A stretch of 64,000 nucleotides of DNA from NCBI GenBank assembly GCA_937900695.1, contig CALCFD010000025.1:16625-80624 (forward strand), written 5' to 3'. The translations under genes were made by a program, and so were the position numbers. The first letter of the stretch is position 1. Each line of letters starts with the position of its first letter. This document shows positions 35,773-45,189 of the stretch, piece by piece. Source of the stretch: an uncultured Eubacterium sp. (GTDB lineage: Bacteria; Bacillota; Clostridia; Peptostreptococcales; Anaerovoracaceae). The notes below the pieces were generated by a model that was not told the origin of the DNA, searched no databases, and saw only the letters and a program-made list of their open reading frames with translations.

Positions 35773-36744
35773 ATGTCTAAACAAGACTATACATACGCGG
35801 TTGCACGCATTAGAGCTCTTGAAAATTCATTGCTAAATCAAGAAGATATCAATCAGCTTTTATCTTGCCCAACTGAGGACGATGCAGTAGAATTGCTTAT
35901 GTCTAAAGGATGGGGCGATGGGCATGAAGCTAAAGATGGAGAAACTATTTTAGTATACGAGCTTGATAAAACTTGGGATACTGTTAGAGAAATGGTTAAA
36001 GATATGTCTGTTTTAGATGTACTTTCATATAGAGATTTACATCATAATTTAAAAGCAGCTATGAAAAGGGTTGTATCAGATACTACAGCTCCAGAAGTCT
36101 ATATACACAATTCATTTTATACAGATGAAGAGCTTTTAGAAATAGTTAGAGACAAGGCTTGGTATAGACTTCCAGATTTCTTAGCAGGACCTGCGCAAGA
36201 AGCATATGAGACACTACTTAAAACTGGTGATGGACAGTTACTTGATACTATGATGGATAAGATTTGTCTAGAGTCAATTAAAAGAGCTGGTGAACGTGGT
36301 GATCATGAAATAATAGAGCAATATGCAGAAGTTACAGTAGCAGTAACAGATATAAAAATAGCAGTGCGTGGACAAAGAACCGCAAAAAATGCAGAATTTA
36401 TGAAAATGGCTATGGCTGAGTGTGACACTATTAGTGTTGATCAATTGATAAAAGCAGCTATGACTAATGAAGAGGCCATTATTGAATATTTAGAAACAAC
36501 AGATTATAGGGGAGGGGCAGAGGCTCTAAAATCATCATTATCGCAGTTTGAATGTTGGTGCGATAATAGAATACTTGAGCTTATTAAACCTCAACTTAGA
36601 AATCCGTTTTCACTTGGCCCAATATTTGCATATATTTATGCTAGAGAAATTGAGATCAGATCTGTAAGAAATATTCTTATGGGTAAAAGAAGTGAGTTAC
36701 CGGTTGAGGACATTAGAGAAAGGGTAAGGGATACATATGTATAA
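35773..36744 (+). CDS. ntpC: V-type ATPase subunit C (central stalk socket)
   Basis: A 323-residue helical protein of the V/A-type d/C family: YAVARIRALENSLLNQEDINQLL at the N-terminus, DLHHNLKAAMKRV, and NPFSLGPIFAYIYAREIEIRSVRNILMGK at the C-terminus. It joins the rotating shaft to the K ring. AAAGGAGCG precedes the ATG; it overlaps the next gene by 8 bp. Confidence 0.94.
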   Translation: MSKQDYTYAVARIRALENSLLNQEDINQLLSCPTEDDAVELLMSKGWGDGHEAKDGETILVYELDKTWDTVREMVKDMSVLDVLSYRDLHHNLKAAMKRVVSDTTAPEVYIHNSFYTDEELLEIVRDKAWYRLPDFLAGPAQEAYETLLKTGDGQLLDTMMDKICLESIKRAGERGDHEIIEQYAEVTVAVTDIKIAVRGQRTAKNAEFMKMAMAECDTISVDQLIKAAMTNEEAIIEYLETTDYRGGAEALKSSLSQFECWCDNRILELIKPQLRNPFSLGPIFAYIYAREIEIRSVRNILMGKRSELPVEDIRERVRDTYV

Positions 36745-37057
36745 AATTGCAGTAATTGGCGATTACGAAAGTATATATGGCTTTTCGGCGCTGGGACTGG
36801 AAACTTATCCCACATCTTTACCGGAAGTAGCTAAAAAAACTTTAAAGGAATTAGTCGAAAATAACTACGGCATCATCTATATAACAGAGGTGCTAGCTGA
36901 AAACTTGACTAAGGAAATAGAACAGTTAAAAACACAAGTTTTACCAGCTGTAATAGTAATTCCAGGAACGTATGGTAATACGGGAATGGGTGTAGATGGT
37001 GTTAAAAAGTCTGTAGAGCAGGCTGTAGGATCTGACATTTTATTTGGAGAAGATTAA
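36737..37057 (+). CDS. ntpG: V-type ATPase subunit F
   Basis: A 106-residue Rossmann-like protein of the central shaft: KIAVIGDYESIYGFSALGLETYP and IIYITEVLAENL, with VIVIPGTYGNTGMGVDGVKKSVEQAVG near the C-terminus. The Enterococcus gene for this subunit is called ntpG. It is coupled to ntpC by overlap. Confidence 0.93.
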   Translation: MYKIAVIGDYESIYGFSALGLETYPTSLPEVAKKTLKELVENNYGIIYITEVLAENLTKEIEQLKTQVLPAVIVIPGTYGNTGMGVDGVKKSVEQAVGSDILFGED

Positions 37058-37086
37058 CAAAGTTAGAAAGCAGGTGATTTGCTAAA

Positions 37087-38856
37087 ATGAGTAAAGGAAC
37101 TATTAAAAAAGTCGCAGGTCCCTTGGTTATAGCAAGTGGTATGAGAGATGCTAATATGTACGATGTTGTACGCGTAAGTAACCAGCGATTAATAGGTGAA
37201 ATAATAGAAATGCATGGAGATGAAGCCTCAATTCAGGTTTATGAAGAAACTGCTGGATTAGGACCAGGAGAACCAGTAGAATCAACAGATATGCCACTTT
37301 CTGTAGAACTAGGACCAGGACTTATCTCAAGTATATATGATGGTATTCAAAGACCACTTGATGAAATTATTAAAGTATCAGGAGGTAATTCATTAAAACG
37401 TGGAGTTGAAGTACCATCATTAAATGAAGAAAAATTGTGGAAGTTTGAACCTGTAGCAAAGGTTGGAGATAAAGTTTTAGCAGGTGATGTACTAGGGACA
37501 GTTCAAGAGACAATAGTAGTACAGCAAAAAATAATGGTACCACCAAATGTTTCAGGTATAGTAAAAGAAATTAAAGAAGGCGAATTTACTATTAGAGATA
37601 CAGTAGTAGTACTTGAAACAGAAGATGGAGATAAAGAACTTACTATGGTTCAGTATTGGCCAGTTAGATCAGGTAGACCTTATCAGCGTAAGCTTGCACC
37701 ATCAAAACCATTAGTTACAGGTCAGAGAGTGGTAGATACATTTTTCCCTATTGCTAAGGGTGGTGTAGCTGCAGTACCAGGACCATTTGGATCAGGTAAA
37801 ACAGTTATTCAGCATCAGTTAGCAAAATGGGCAGAAGCAGATATTGTAGTATATATAGGATGTGGAGAACGTGGAAATGAAATGACAGACGTTCTTAATG
37901 AATTTCCAGAACTTAAAGACCCTAAGACTGGAGAATCTCTAATGGAGAGAACTGTGCTTATTGCCAATACATCAGATATGCCTGTAGCTGCTAGAGAAGC
38001 TTCTATTTATACTGGTATCACAATAGCAGAATACTTTAGAGATATGGGATATTCAGTAGCCCTAATGGCTGACTCTACATCAAGATGGGCTGAGGCTCTT
38101 AGAGAAATGTCAGGTCGTTTGGAGGAAATGCCAGGTGAAGAAGGATATCCAGCATACTTAGGTTCAAGACTTGCACAGTTTTATGAAAGGGCTGGACATG
38201 TAATTTCGCTAGGTAGTGAAGGAAGAGAAGGTGCCCTTTCAGTAATTGGCGCAGTATCGCCTCCGGGTGGCGATATTTCAGAACCAGTATCTCAGGCTAC
38301 ATTACGTATTGTAAAAGTATTTTGGGGATTAGACAGTAACTTAGCATATAAGAGACATTTTCCCGCGATTAATTGGCTAACAAGTTATTCGTTATACTTA
38401 GCTGATATGGAAAAATGGTTTAACAGTGAGGTTGCAGAAGACTGGATGGATAAGCGTCAGGAGATGATGACACTACTTCAAGAAGAAGCAGAGCTTGAAG
38501 AAATTGTTAAGATGGTAGGTATGGATGCTCTATCAGCATCAGATCGACTAAAGATGGAAGCTGCAAGATCGATTAGAGAAGACTTTTTACACCAAAATTC
38601 ATTTCATGATATTGATACATATACTTCACTTAAAAAGCAGTATATGATGATGAATTTAGTACTTGCATTTTATGATAAAGCTTCTAAGGCTTTGGCAGAT
38701 GGTGCACATATCAATAATATAATCATGATGCCAGTAAGAGAAGCAATTGGTAGATTTAAGTATGTACACGAAGATGAACTAGATGAAAATTATGTTCAGA
38801 TAAAGGAGCAGCTTGACGAAGAAGTAAAAGAAGCTACAGGAAAGGAGGACTTCTAA
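37087..38856 (+). CDS. ntpA: V-type ATPase catalytic subunit A
   Basis: A 589-residue catalytic subunit. The P-loop GPFGSGKT is at about 232-239, followed by CGERGNEMTDVL, the Walker B region VALMADSTSRWAEALREMSGRLEEMPGEEGYPAYL, and the V/A-specific insertion between the N-terminal barrel and the nucleotide domain. It hydrolyses or makes ATP in the A3B3 head. It is directly followed by ntpB. Confidence 0.97.
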   Translation: MSKGTIKKVAGPLVIASGMRDANMYDVVRVSNQRLIGEIIEMHGDEASIQVYEETAGLGPGEPVESTDMPLSVELGPGLISSIYDGIQRPLDEIIKVSGGNSLKRGVEVPSLNEEKLWKFEPVAKVGDKVLAGDVLGTVQETIVVQQKIMVPPNVSGIVKEIKEGEFTIRDTVVVLETEDGDKELTMVQYWPVRSGRPYQRKLAPSKPLVTGQRVVDTFFPIAKGGVAAVPGPFGSGKTVIQHQLAKWAEADIVVYIGCGERGNEMTDVLNEFPELKDPKTGESLMERTVLIANTSDMPVAAREASIYTGITIAEYFRDMGYSVALMADSTSRWAEALREMSGRLEEMPGEEGYPAYLGSRLAQFYERAGHVISLGSEGREGALSVIGAVSPPGGDISEPVSQATLRIVKVFWGLDSNLAYKRHFPAINWLTSYSLYLADMEKWFNSEVAEDWMDKRQEMMTLLQEEAELEEIVKMVGMDALSASDRLKMEAARSIREDFLHQNSFHDIDTYTSLKKQYMMMNLVLAFYDKASKALADGAHINNIIMMPVREAIGRFKYVHEDELDENYVQIKEQLDEEVKEATGKEDF

Positions 38857-40227
38857 ATGCCAAAAGAGTATAGAACAATAAAAGAAGTTGCAGGTCCTTT
38901 GATGCTTGTAGAAAATGTTGAAAATGTTACTTATGACGAGCTAGGAGAAATAGAGCTTGTAGATGGACAGGTACGTAGATGTAAGGTCTTAGAAGTAAAT
39001 GGAACTAATGCACTAGTGCAGCTATTTGACGCATCAACAGGAATCAACTTATCAAATAGTAAGGTTAGATTTTTAGGAAAGAGCATGGAACTTGGTGTTA
39101 GTGAAGATATGCTAGGTAGAGTGTTTAATGGTTTAGGTATGCCTATTGATGACGGTCCTGAAATTTTACCTGAAAAGAGACTAAATATAAATGGTACACC
39201 TATGAATCCTGCAGGAAGAAAATATCCAGAAGAATTTATTCAGACAGGTGTATCTGCAATCGATGGTTTAAATACGCTTGTAAGAGGTCAAAAGCTACCT
39301 ATATTTTCAGCTTCAGGTCTACCGCATGCAAACTTAGCAGCTCAGATTGCAAAACAGGCAAAAGTGCTTGGTAAAGATGAAAACTTTGCGGTAGTATTTG
39401 CAGCTATTGGTATAACTTTTGAAGAAGCTAACTTCTTTGTTGAAAGCTTTAAGGAAACTGGCGCATTGGATAGAACAGTATTATTTACAAACTTAGCTAA
39501 TGACCCAGCTATTGAGCGTATTGCTACACCAAGAATGGCTCTTACTTGTGCAGAGTATCTTGCTTTTGAAAAAGATATGCATGTTTTAGTGATCTTAACA
39601 GACATTACAAACTACGCAGATGCTTTAAGAGAAGTATCTGCTGCACGTAAGGAGGTACCTGGTAGAAGAGGATATCCTGGATACATGTATACTGACCTTG
39701 CTACTTTATATGAAAGAGCAGGAAGACAGATTGGAAAAGAGGGAAGTATCACAATGATACCTATCTTATCAATGCCAGAAGATGATAAAACACATCCAAT
39801 TCCTGACCTTACTGGATATATTACAGAAGGACAGATTATTTTAAGTAGAGATTTATATAGAAAGGGCATTAAGCCACCTATTGATGTGTTACCATCATTA
39901 TCTAGACTTAAAGATAAGGGAATTGGTGAAGGAAAGACGAGAGCAGATCACAGTAATACTATGAACCAGTTATTTGCTGCTTATGCAAGAGGTAAGGATG
40001 CTAAGGAGCTTATGGTAATTTTAGGTGAAGCTGCTTTAACAGAAATTGACTTAATATATGCAAAATTTGCAGAGGCATTTGAACAAGAATATGTATCACA
40101 GGGCTATGATAAGGATAGATCAATTGAAGAAACTTTGGATATTGGTTGGAAATTATTATCTATACTTCCAAGAAGTGAGTTAAAACGTATTGATGATGAA
40201 TACTTAGATAAATATTATGGAAAGTAG
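38857..40227 (+). CDS. ntpB: V-type ATPase regulatory subunit B
   Basis: A 456-residue non-catalytic head subunit, related to A but without a complete P-loop (SASGLPHANLAAQIAKQA in its place). Other marks are TGVSAIDGLNTLVRGQKLPIF in series, ILTDITNYADALREVSAARKEVPGRRGYPGYMYTDLA and ILPSLSRL-like text near the C-terminus. AAAGGAGG lies in the end of ntpA. Confidence 0.97.
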   Translation: MPKEYRTIKEVAGPLMLVENVENVTYDELGEIELVDGQVRRCKVLEVNGTNALVQLFDASTGINLSNSKVRFLGKSMELGVSEDMLGRVFNGLGMPIDDGPEILPEKRLNINGTPMNPAGRKYPEEFIQTGVSAIDGLNTLVRGQKLPIFSASGLPHANLAAQIAKQAKVLGKDENFAVVFAAIGITFEEANFFVESFKETGALDRTVLFTNLANDPAIERIATPRMALTCAEYLAFEKDMHVLVILTDITNYADALREVSAARKEVPGRRGYPGYMYTDLATLYERAGRQIGKEGSITMIPILSMPEDDKTHPIPDLTGYITEGQIILSRDLYRKGIKPPIDVLPSLSRLKDKGIGEGKTRADHSNTMNQLFAAYARGKDAKELMVILGEAALTEIDLIYAKFAEAFEQEYVSQGYDKDRSIEETLDIGWKLLSILPRSELKRIDDEYLDKYYGK

Positions 40228-40236
40228 GTGAGATAA

Positions 40237-40887
40237 ATGGCATCAAAAAATGTTACACCTACAAGAATGGAGCTTACAAAAATTAAGAAAAAGCTAGTTA
40301 CAGCTATTAGAGGCCATAAGCTTTTAAAAGATAAGAGAGATGAGCTTATGCGACAGTTTCTTGATTTAGCTAAAGAAAACATGGAGCTTAGACTTAAGGT
40401 TGAAGAGGGTATAAAACGTGCAAACAAGAATTTTGTTATCGCAAGAGCAACTATGACGTCAGAAGAAATGAAAACTGCTCTTATGATACCAAAACAGGAA
40501 GTAATGCTTGATATATCAGAAAAAAATATTATGAGTGTTGATATACCTGTTTTTGATATTAAGACTAGAACACAAAATCCTAATGATATTTACTGTTATG
40601 GTTTTGCATTTACTTCAGGTGATTTAGATGATGCAGTTTATTCACTTCAAAATGTATTTGATGACATGCTAAGATTAGCAGAAGTTGAAAAAGCTTGTCA
40701 GCTTATGTCAGCAGAAATAGAAAAGACAAGAAGAAGGGTAAATGCTCTTGAGCATGTAATTATTCCTGAAGCCCAGCAAAATATAAAATATATCACAATG
40801 AAACTTGATGAAAATGAAAGAAGTTCGCAGGTTAGATTGATGAAGGTTAAGGATATGATGCTTAAAGAAGCTCATGATTTTAAATAG
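40237..40887 (+). CDS. ntpD: V-type ATPase central shaft subunit D
   Basis: A 216-residue long antiparallel coiled coil (VTPTRMELTKIKKKLVTAIRGHKLLKDKRDELMRQF style start; TRRRVNALEHVIIPEAQQNIKYI at the C-terminus) that rotates inside the A3B3 head. It is the last gene of the operon, nine bases after ntpB, and a terminator follows. Confidence 0.96.
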   Translation: MASKNVTPTRMELTKIKKKLVTAIRGHKLLKDKRDELMRQFLDLAKENMELRLKVEEGIKRANKNFVIARATMTSEEMKTALMIPKQEVMLDISEKNIMSVDIPVFDIKTRTQNPNDIYCYGFAFTSGDLDDAVYSLQNVFDDMLRLAEVEKACQLMSAEIEKTRRRVNALEHVIIPEAQQNIKYITMKLDENERSSQVRLMKVKDMMLKEAHDFK

Positions 40888-40891
40888 TTAG

Positions 40892-40924
40892 TAAGGAAGT
40901 GATTAATTTCACTTCCTTATTTTA
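40892..40924 (+). terminator. Terminator of the V-ATPase operon
   Basis: TAAGGAAGTGA pairs with TCACTTCCTTA, followed by a T-rich tail. Confidence 0.88.
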
Positions 40925-41055
40925 TTATTAGTCTTAAAATCTTAATAGTTTTAGCGAGAGTTTTTGTAACAAGTATTATTTTTTAACGAAAAATAAAATA
41001 TATTTGAAACTAAAAACTGGAGTATAATCTCCTGTTTTTATGTTACAATAATACC

Positions 41056-42075
41056 ATGATTAATTTAAAAAATATGGAATTAAAAGAACTCGAAGAATAT
41101 TTTGAGAGTATAGGTGAAAAGAAGTTTCGTGCAAAGCAAGTTTTTCAGTTTATATACAAAGGGGTAACTTCTATAGATGAGATGACAAATCTTTCTAAAG
41201 AATTAAGGGAGAAACTAAAGAAGGGAGCATATATATCTAATCTTAATATTGATGTTGTTCAGCAAAGTAAGCAGGATGGCACAAAGAAATTTTTATTTGA
41301 ACTAGAAGACGGAAATTGCATTGAAAGTGTGTTTATGAAGTATAAATATGGCAATACACTTTGTGTATCATCTCAGGCTGGATGTCGTATGGGTTGTAAG
41401 TTTTGTGCATCAACCTTAGGAGGTCTTAAAAGAAATTTGACAGGCGGAGAAATTGCAGATGAAATAATAAGTGCACAAAGATATACAGGAGAAAGAATAG
41501 GCCATATAGTTGTTATGGGCACAGGTGAACCTTTTGACAATTATGAAAATTTATCAAAATTTATACATCTTATAAACGATAAAAATGGACTTAATATTGG
41601 CATGAGAAATATTACAGTTTCAACTTGTGGTATTGCACCTAAGATAAAGCAGTTTGCAGAGGAATTTCCTCAGGTTAATTTGGCTATATCACTTCATGCA
41701 CCAAATGATTATATAAGAAGCATGATGATGCCTATAAACAACAGTTATAATATTGATGAACTATTAAAAGCATGCAAAGAATATACAGAGATTACAAATC
41801 GCAGGATTACTTTTGAATACACATTAGTTGATGGTAAAAATGATGATCAAAGATCGATAGATGAATTAGCTAATAAGTTAAAAGGTATACTTTGTCATGT
41901 TAACTTAATACCTCTAAATAAAGTTGTTGAATCAGGTCTTGAGGCACCTACACGAAAACATGCACAAAAGGTGGCAAAGATATTGGAAAGTAAGGGGATA
42001 CCAGCGACTGTTAGAAGAGAGCTAGGAGCTGATATAGATGGTGCATGTGGGCAGCTTAGACTATCGAAAAAATAA
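41056..42075 (+). CDS. rlmN: 23S rRNA/tRNA (adenine-C2)-methyltransferase RlmN
   Basis: A 339-residue radical SAM enzyme that methylates A2503 of 23S rRNA and A37 of some tRNAs. The cluster motif CX3CX2C is in SSQAGCRMGCKFCAS; the second catalytic Cys is in DIDGACGQLRL, and VVMGTGEPFDNYENL and AISLHAPND are further family blocks. Length is normal. The region before it holds a TATAAT near 41022 but no well-spaced -35. Confidence 0.95.
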   Translation: MINLKNMELKELEEYFESIGEKKFRAKQVFQFIYKGVTSIDEMTNLSKELREKLKKGAYISNLNIDVVQQSKQDGTKKFLFELEDGNCIESVFMKYKYGNTLCVSSQAGCRMGCKFCASTLGGLKRNLTGGEIADEIISAQRYTGERIGHIVVMGTGEPFDNYENLSKFIHLINDKNGLNIGMRNITVSTCGIAPKIKQFAEEFPQVNLAISLHAPNDYIRSMMMPINNSYNIDELLKACKEYTEITNRRITFEYTLVDGKNDDQRSIDELANKLKGILCHVNLIPLNKVVESGLEAPTRKHAQKVAKILESKGIPATVRRELGADIDGACGQLRLSKK

Positions 42076-42108
42076 TTTCTAAATATTCAATATATTGTAT
42101 TCTTTCTA

Positions 42109-42137
42109 TTGATAACATCCGTTATACAGTGTATAAT
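42109..42137 (+). promoter_or_regulatory. Promoter of the P-loop protein gene
   Basis: TTGATA (42109-42114), 17-bp spacer, consensus TATAAT (42132-42137). Confidence 0.85.
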
Positions 42138-42172
42138 AAGTTAAAAGCACACCAAGAAGGAGGATTACGATT

Positions 42173-42595
42173 ATGGTTAAGCTATTAGTAGGACGCAAAG
42201 GAAGCGGTAAGACAAAACAGATGATCGATCTTGCAAATGAAAAATCAGGAGTAGTTAAAGGTAATGTAGTATTTATCAATAAAAACCATAGATTAACTTT
42301 TGATTTAGACCACTCAATTAGAGTAATTTGTATGGAGGATTTTCCACATATCACAAATAGCGATGAATATATTGGATTTTTATATGGTATTATTAGTTCA
42401 AACCATGATATCGAAACAATTTTCATCGATGGTATTCTAAAACATGCAGACGTATCTCTTGGAAACTTGCCTGAGTTTATTGAAAGAGTTAAAAAGCTTT
42501 CAAAAATCTACGATATTGAATTTGTGGTAAGTTTAAGTGCTGAAAAAGAAGAAATGATCGGCGTAGATTTTTCTGACTGCGAAATTTTAAACTAA
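42173..42595 (+). CDS. Small P-loop ATP-binding protein of unknown role
   Basis: A 140-residue cytoplasmic protein with an N-terminal Walker A, GRKGSGKT (7-14), and a hydrophobic strand ending in Asp (TIFIDGIL) as possible Walker B. It lacks any other domain. Conserved small proteins of this kind occur in Clostridia without a known role. It has its own strong promoter, an AGGAGG ribosome binding site and a strong terminator, so it is a single-gene transcription unit. Confidence 0.8.
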   Translation: MVKLLVGRKGSGKTKQMIDLANEKSGVVKGNVVFINKNHRLTFDLDHSIRVICMEDFPHITNSDEYIGFLYGIISSNHDIETIFIDGILKHADVSLGNLPEFIERVKKLSKIYDIEFVVSLSAEKEEMIGVDFSDCEILN

Positions 42596-42607
42596 AATAA
42601 AAACAGC

Positions 42608-42636
42608 AAAGAGCAGTGCATATGCACTGCTCTTTT
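42608..42636. terminator. Perfect palindromic terminator
   Basis: AAAGAGCAGTGCA / TGCACTGCTCTTT, 13 bp, with T-run; the next gene starts 20 bp later. Confidence 0.9.
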
Positions 42637-42655
42637 ATATAAAAGGAATTTTAAT

Positions 42656-43282
42656 ATGAAGAATTTGAAGGAAATAGAAGATAGATTAAGGAATAGGAAG
42701 CTTTCTACTGTAGGGAGACATAAATTTTTTTCAGTATTGGTGCCTTTAGTTGAAATTGATGGAGAACTTAACATAATCTATGAAGTAAGATCTAAGATGA
42801 TTTTAAGTCAGCCCGGAGAAGTATGTTTTCCTGGTGGAGCAATTGAAGAGGACGAAACACCAAAAGAAGCAGCGATAAGAGAAACTTGTGAAGAAATAGG
42901 AATATGCGAAAATGACATTCGCATAATAGCTGAAGGCGATAGACTTATAAGTCAGGCTAATTTTACTATGTATAGTTTCATAGGTGTAGTTAGTAGGAAG
43001 GCATACGAAAATATAAAGATTAATCCTGCAGAGGTTGAAGAAGTGTTTGTAGTGCCACTTCAGTGGTTCATGGAAAATGAGCCAGAGGTGCATATTATGG
43101 ATTTGATGCAATTTAATAGAGCAGATTTTCCATTTGAAAAAGCCCAGATAACGCCAAATTATAAGTGGAAATGTAGTAGTGCTGATGTACCTATATATAA
43201 TTATGAAGATAAGGCTATATGGGGATTAACAGGAAGAATAACTAGAAACTTGGTACAGATTTTAAAAGGAGAAAAGGAATAG
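42656..43282 (+). CDS. Nudix hydrolase, CoA pyrophosphatase-like
   Basis: A 208-residue protein with Nudix box GGAIEEDETPKEAAIRETCEEIGI-type sequence at about 60-83, complete with RE and EE. The preceding block (SKMILSQPGEVCFPGG) matches the extra CoA-specific motif of NudL/PCD1-type enzymes, which cleave CoA to 4'-phosphopantetheine and 3',5'-ADP. AAAGGAA precedes the ATG. Its stop overlaps the start region of the amidase, so the two are co-transcribed. Confidence 0.85.
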   Translation: MKNLKEIEDRLRNRKLSTVGRHKFFSVLVPLVEIDGELNIIYEVRSKMILSQPGEVCFPGGAIEEDETPKEAAIRETCEEIGICENDIRIIAEGDRLISQANFTMYSFIGVVSRKAYENIKINPAEVEEVFVVPLQWFMENEPEVHIMDLMQFNRADFPFEKAQITPNYKWKCSSADVPIYNYEDKAIWGLTGRITRNLVQILKGEKE

Positions 43283-44077
43283 ATGAATATGAAAGTTGCC
43301 TTAATTCAGATGAGTGGATTTTTTGATAAAGATAAAACTATTAAAAAAATGATAGAAAAGGTAAATGAAGCTGCAAAAGGAAAGCCGGATATTATTGTTC
43401 TTCCAGAAATGTGGAACTGTCCTTATGGTACAAAATACTTTAGAGAATACGGCGAAGGTGAGGAAGGAAAAACAGTTCAGGTAATGAGCAAGCTAGCAAA
43501 AGAACTGGGAGTTTATTTATTTGGCGGAACAGTTTCTGAGCTTGATGGAGGAGAGATATATAATACTTGCTATGTTTTTAATCGACAAGGTAAAATTATA
43601 GGTAAACATAGAAAAAAACATTTATTTGACGTAAATATTCAAGGACGTATGGCTTTTAGAGAATCAGATGTTTTATCTGCTGGCAATAAACTTACTGTAG
43701 TTGATACAGAATTTGGCAAAATAGGTGTTGCAGTATGTTTTGATGTTAGATTTGCGGAAGATTTTGCTTATATGACAAAGGAGATGGGAGCAAGAGCGTT
43801 TATTGTGCCAGCTGCATTTAATACTACTACTGGTCCATCATTTTGGGAGCCTATTATGAGAGGTAGAGCTATTGATAATCAAGTTTATATGATAGCATGT
43901 GCTCCCGCTCAAGATAAAAATGCACCTTATGGAGCTTATGGGCATAGTATTATAGTTAGTCCATGGGGTACTGTTTTAGAACAAGCTGATATAAATGAAA
44001 CAATTATAACAAGAGAGCTTGATATGGATTATATAAATAGTGTAAGAAAACAGATACCAATTTCAAATCCATTATAA
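43283..44077 (+). CDS. Carbon-nitrogen hydrolase (omega-amidase-like)
   Basis: A 264-residue nitrilase-superfamily enzyme with the catalytic triad E42 (VLPEMWNCPY), K112 (KHRKKHLFD) and C152 (VAVCFDVRFAE). These features, and the PSFWEPIMRGRAIDNQVY stretch, are those of the omega-amidase (Nit2/YafV) branch, which removes ammonia from alpha-ketoglutaramate and similar amides. It directly follows the Nudix gene with GGAG in its end. Confidence 0.88.
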   Translation: MNMKVALIQMSGFFDKDKTIKKMIEKVNEAAKGKPDIIVLPEMWNCPYGTKYFREYGEGEEGKTVQVMSKLAKELGVYLFGGTVSELDGGEIYNTCYVFNRQGKIIGKHRKKHLFDVNIQGRMAFRESDVLSAGNKLTVVDTEFGKIGVAVCFDVRFAEDFAYMTKEMGARAFIVPAAFNTTTGPSFWEPIMRGRAIDNQVYMIACAPAQDKNAPYGAYGHSIIVSPWGTVLEQADINETIITRELDMDYINSVRKQIPISNPL

Positions 44078-44135
44078 TTATGATATAATTATTAAATATG
44101 ATAAAATGAAATTTGATTGAAAGGTAGTTAAAGAA

Positions 44136-45188
44136 ATGAAAAAAGTATTATCATTGATTTTAGTGACTGTATTGTGTTTTGGAATGTTTTCTTGCAGTAC
44201 TGCAGAGGATAATCAAAACAAAGTTATTGAGCAGAAGCCGATGGTAGTAGTTATCACGGATGTTGGTGGTATTGGCGATCATTCTTTTAATGATGCAACA
44301 CTTGCGGCTCTTGAAAAAGTCAAAGATGATGAGGACATAGATATTAGATGTTTAGAATCTGAAAGTGTTAGAGATTATGATAGCGTTATTAAGGAAGCTG
44401 TAAATGAAGATGCAACTTTAATTATTGCCGTGGGTAGCAATATGAAAAATGCTATTAATAAAGCAGCTATGGCAAATCCAGATAAGCATTTTGGTATAAT
44501 TGACGCAAATATAGATGCTGAAAATATTAAGAGTGTAAGCTTTGCTGATAATGAAAGTGCTTTTTTAGCTGGATATGTAGCTGCTAGCAATAGTGAAACA
44601 GGCGTTATAGGATTTGTGGGAGGAGAAGAAAGACCTACAGTCGATTTGTTTAAATATGGCTATATGGCAGGTGCAAAGGCAGCTAATCCAAATATAAAAG
44701 TTGAAACAGAATATGTTGGAACTTTTTATAATGATGATAAGTGTTATGATATAGCAACTAAGATGCACAAAGATAAAAAGGCTGATGTTATTATGCATGT
44801 TGCAGGCGCTTCAGGATTAGGGGTTATTAAATCAGCTAAGGAAAATAAGTATTGGGCAATAGGTGCAGATAAGGATCAATCACATTTAGCATCTAATAAT
44901 GTTTTATGCTCAGCTACAAAAAATATGGAACCAGCTCTTGAGCAGATGGTTAAGATGGCACTAAAAAATAAATTTGAAGGTGAATATGTATTATATAACC
45001 TTAAGGATGAAGGCGTTATTTTAAGTGATAATGCAGGAAATATTAAAGGTGACTTAAAGGACCAGATAAAAAAATTAACTAAGGCTATTGAAAATGGAGA
45101 TATAAAGGTGCCAGTTGATATAGAAGGTGTAAATTCTTTTAAGTTACCAGATAATTTAAAAGCGAAAACTAAAGAGGATGAAAAGTAA
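44136..45188 (+). CDS. BMP-family lipoprotein (nucleoside-binding type)
   Basis: A 350-residue exported lipoprotein: the signal peptide MKKVLSLILVTVLCFGMFSC puts the lipid-bearing Cys at residue 20. The mature part is a periplasmic-binding fold of the BmpA/PnrA group (VVITDVGGIGDHSFNDATLAAL, FADNESAFLAGYVAA, GVIGFVGGEERPTVDLFKYGYMAGAK). Such proteins feed purine nucleosides to an ABC importer, but no ATPase or permease genes lie beside it. The stop overlaps the region before the YgiQ-type gene. Confidence 0.9.
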   Translation: MKKVLSLILVTVLCFGMFSCSTAEDNQNKVIEQKPMVVVITDVGGIGDHSFNDATLAALEKVKDDEDIDIRCLESESVRDYDSVIKEAVNEDATLIIAVGSNMKNAINKAAMANPDKHFGIIDANIDAENIKSVSFADNESAFLAGYVAASNSETGVIGFVGGEERPTVDLFKYGYMAGAKAANPNIKVETEYVGTFYNDDKCYDIATKMHKDKKADVIMHVAGASGLGVIKSAKENKYWAIGADKDQSHLASNNVLCSATKNMEPALEQMVKMALKNKFEGEYVLYNLKDEGVILSDNAGNIKGDLKDQIKKLTKAIENGDIKVPVDIEGVNSFKLPDNLKAKTKEDEK

Positions 45189-45189
45189 T

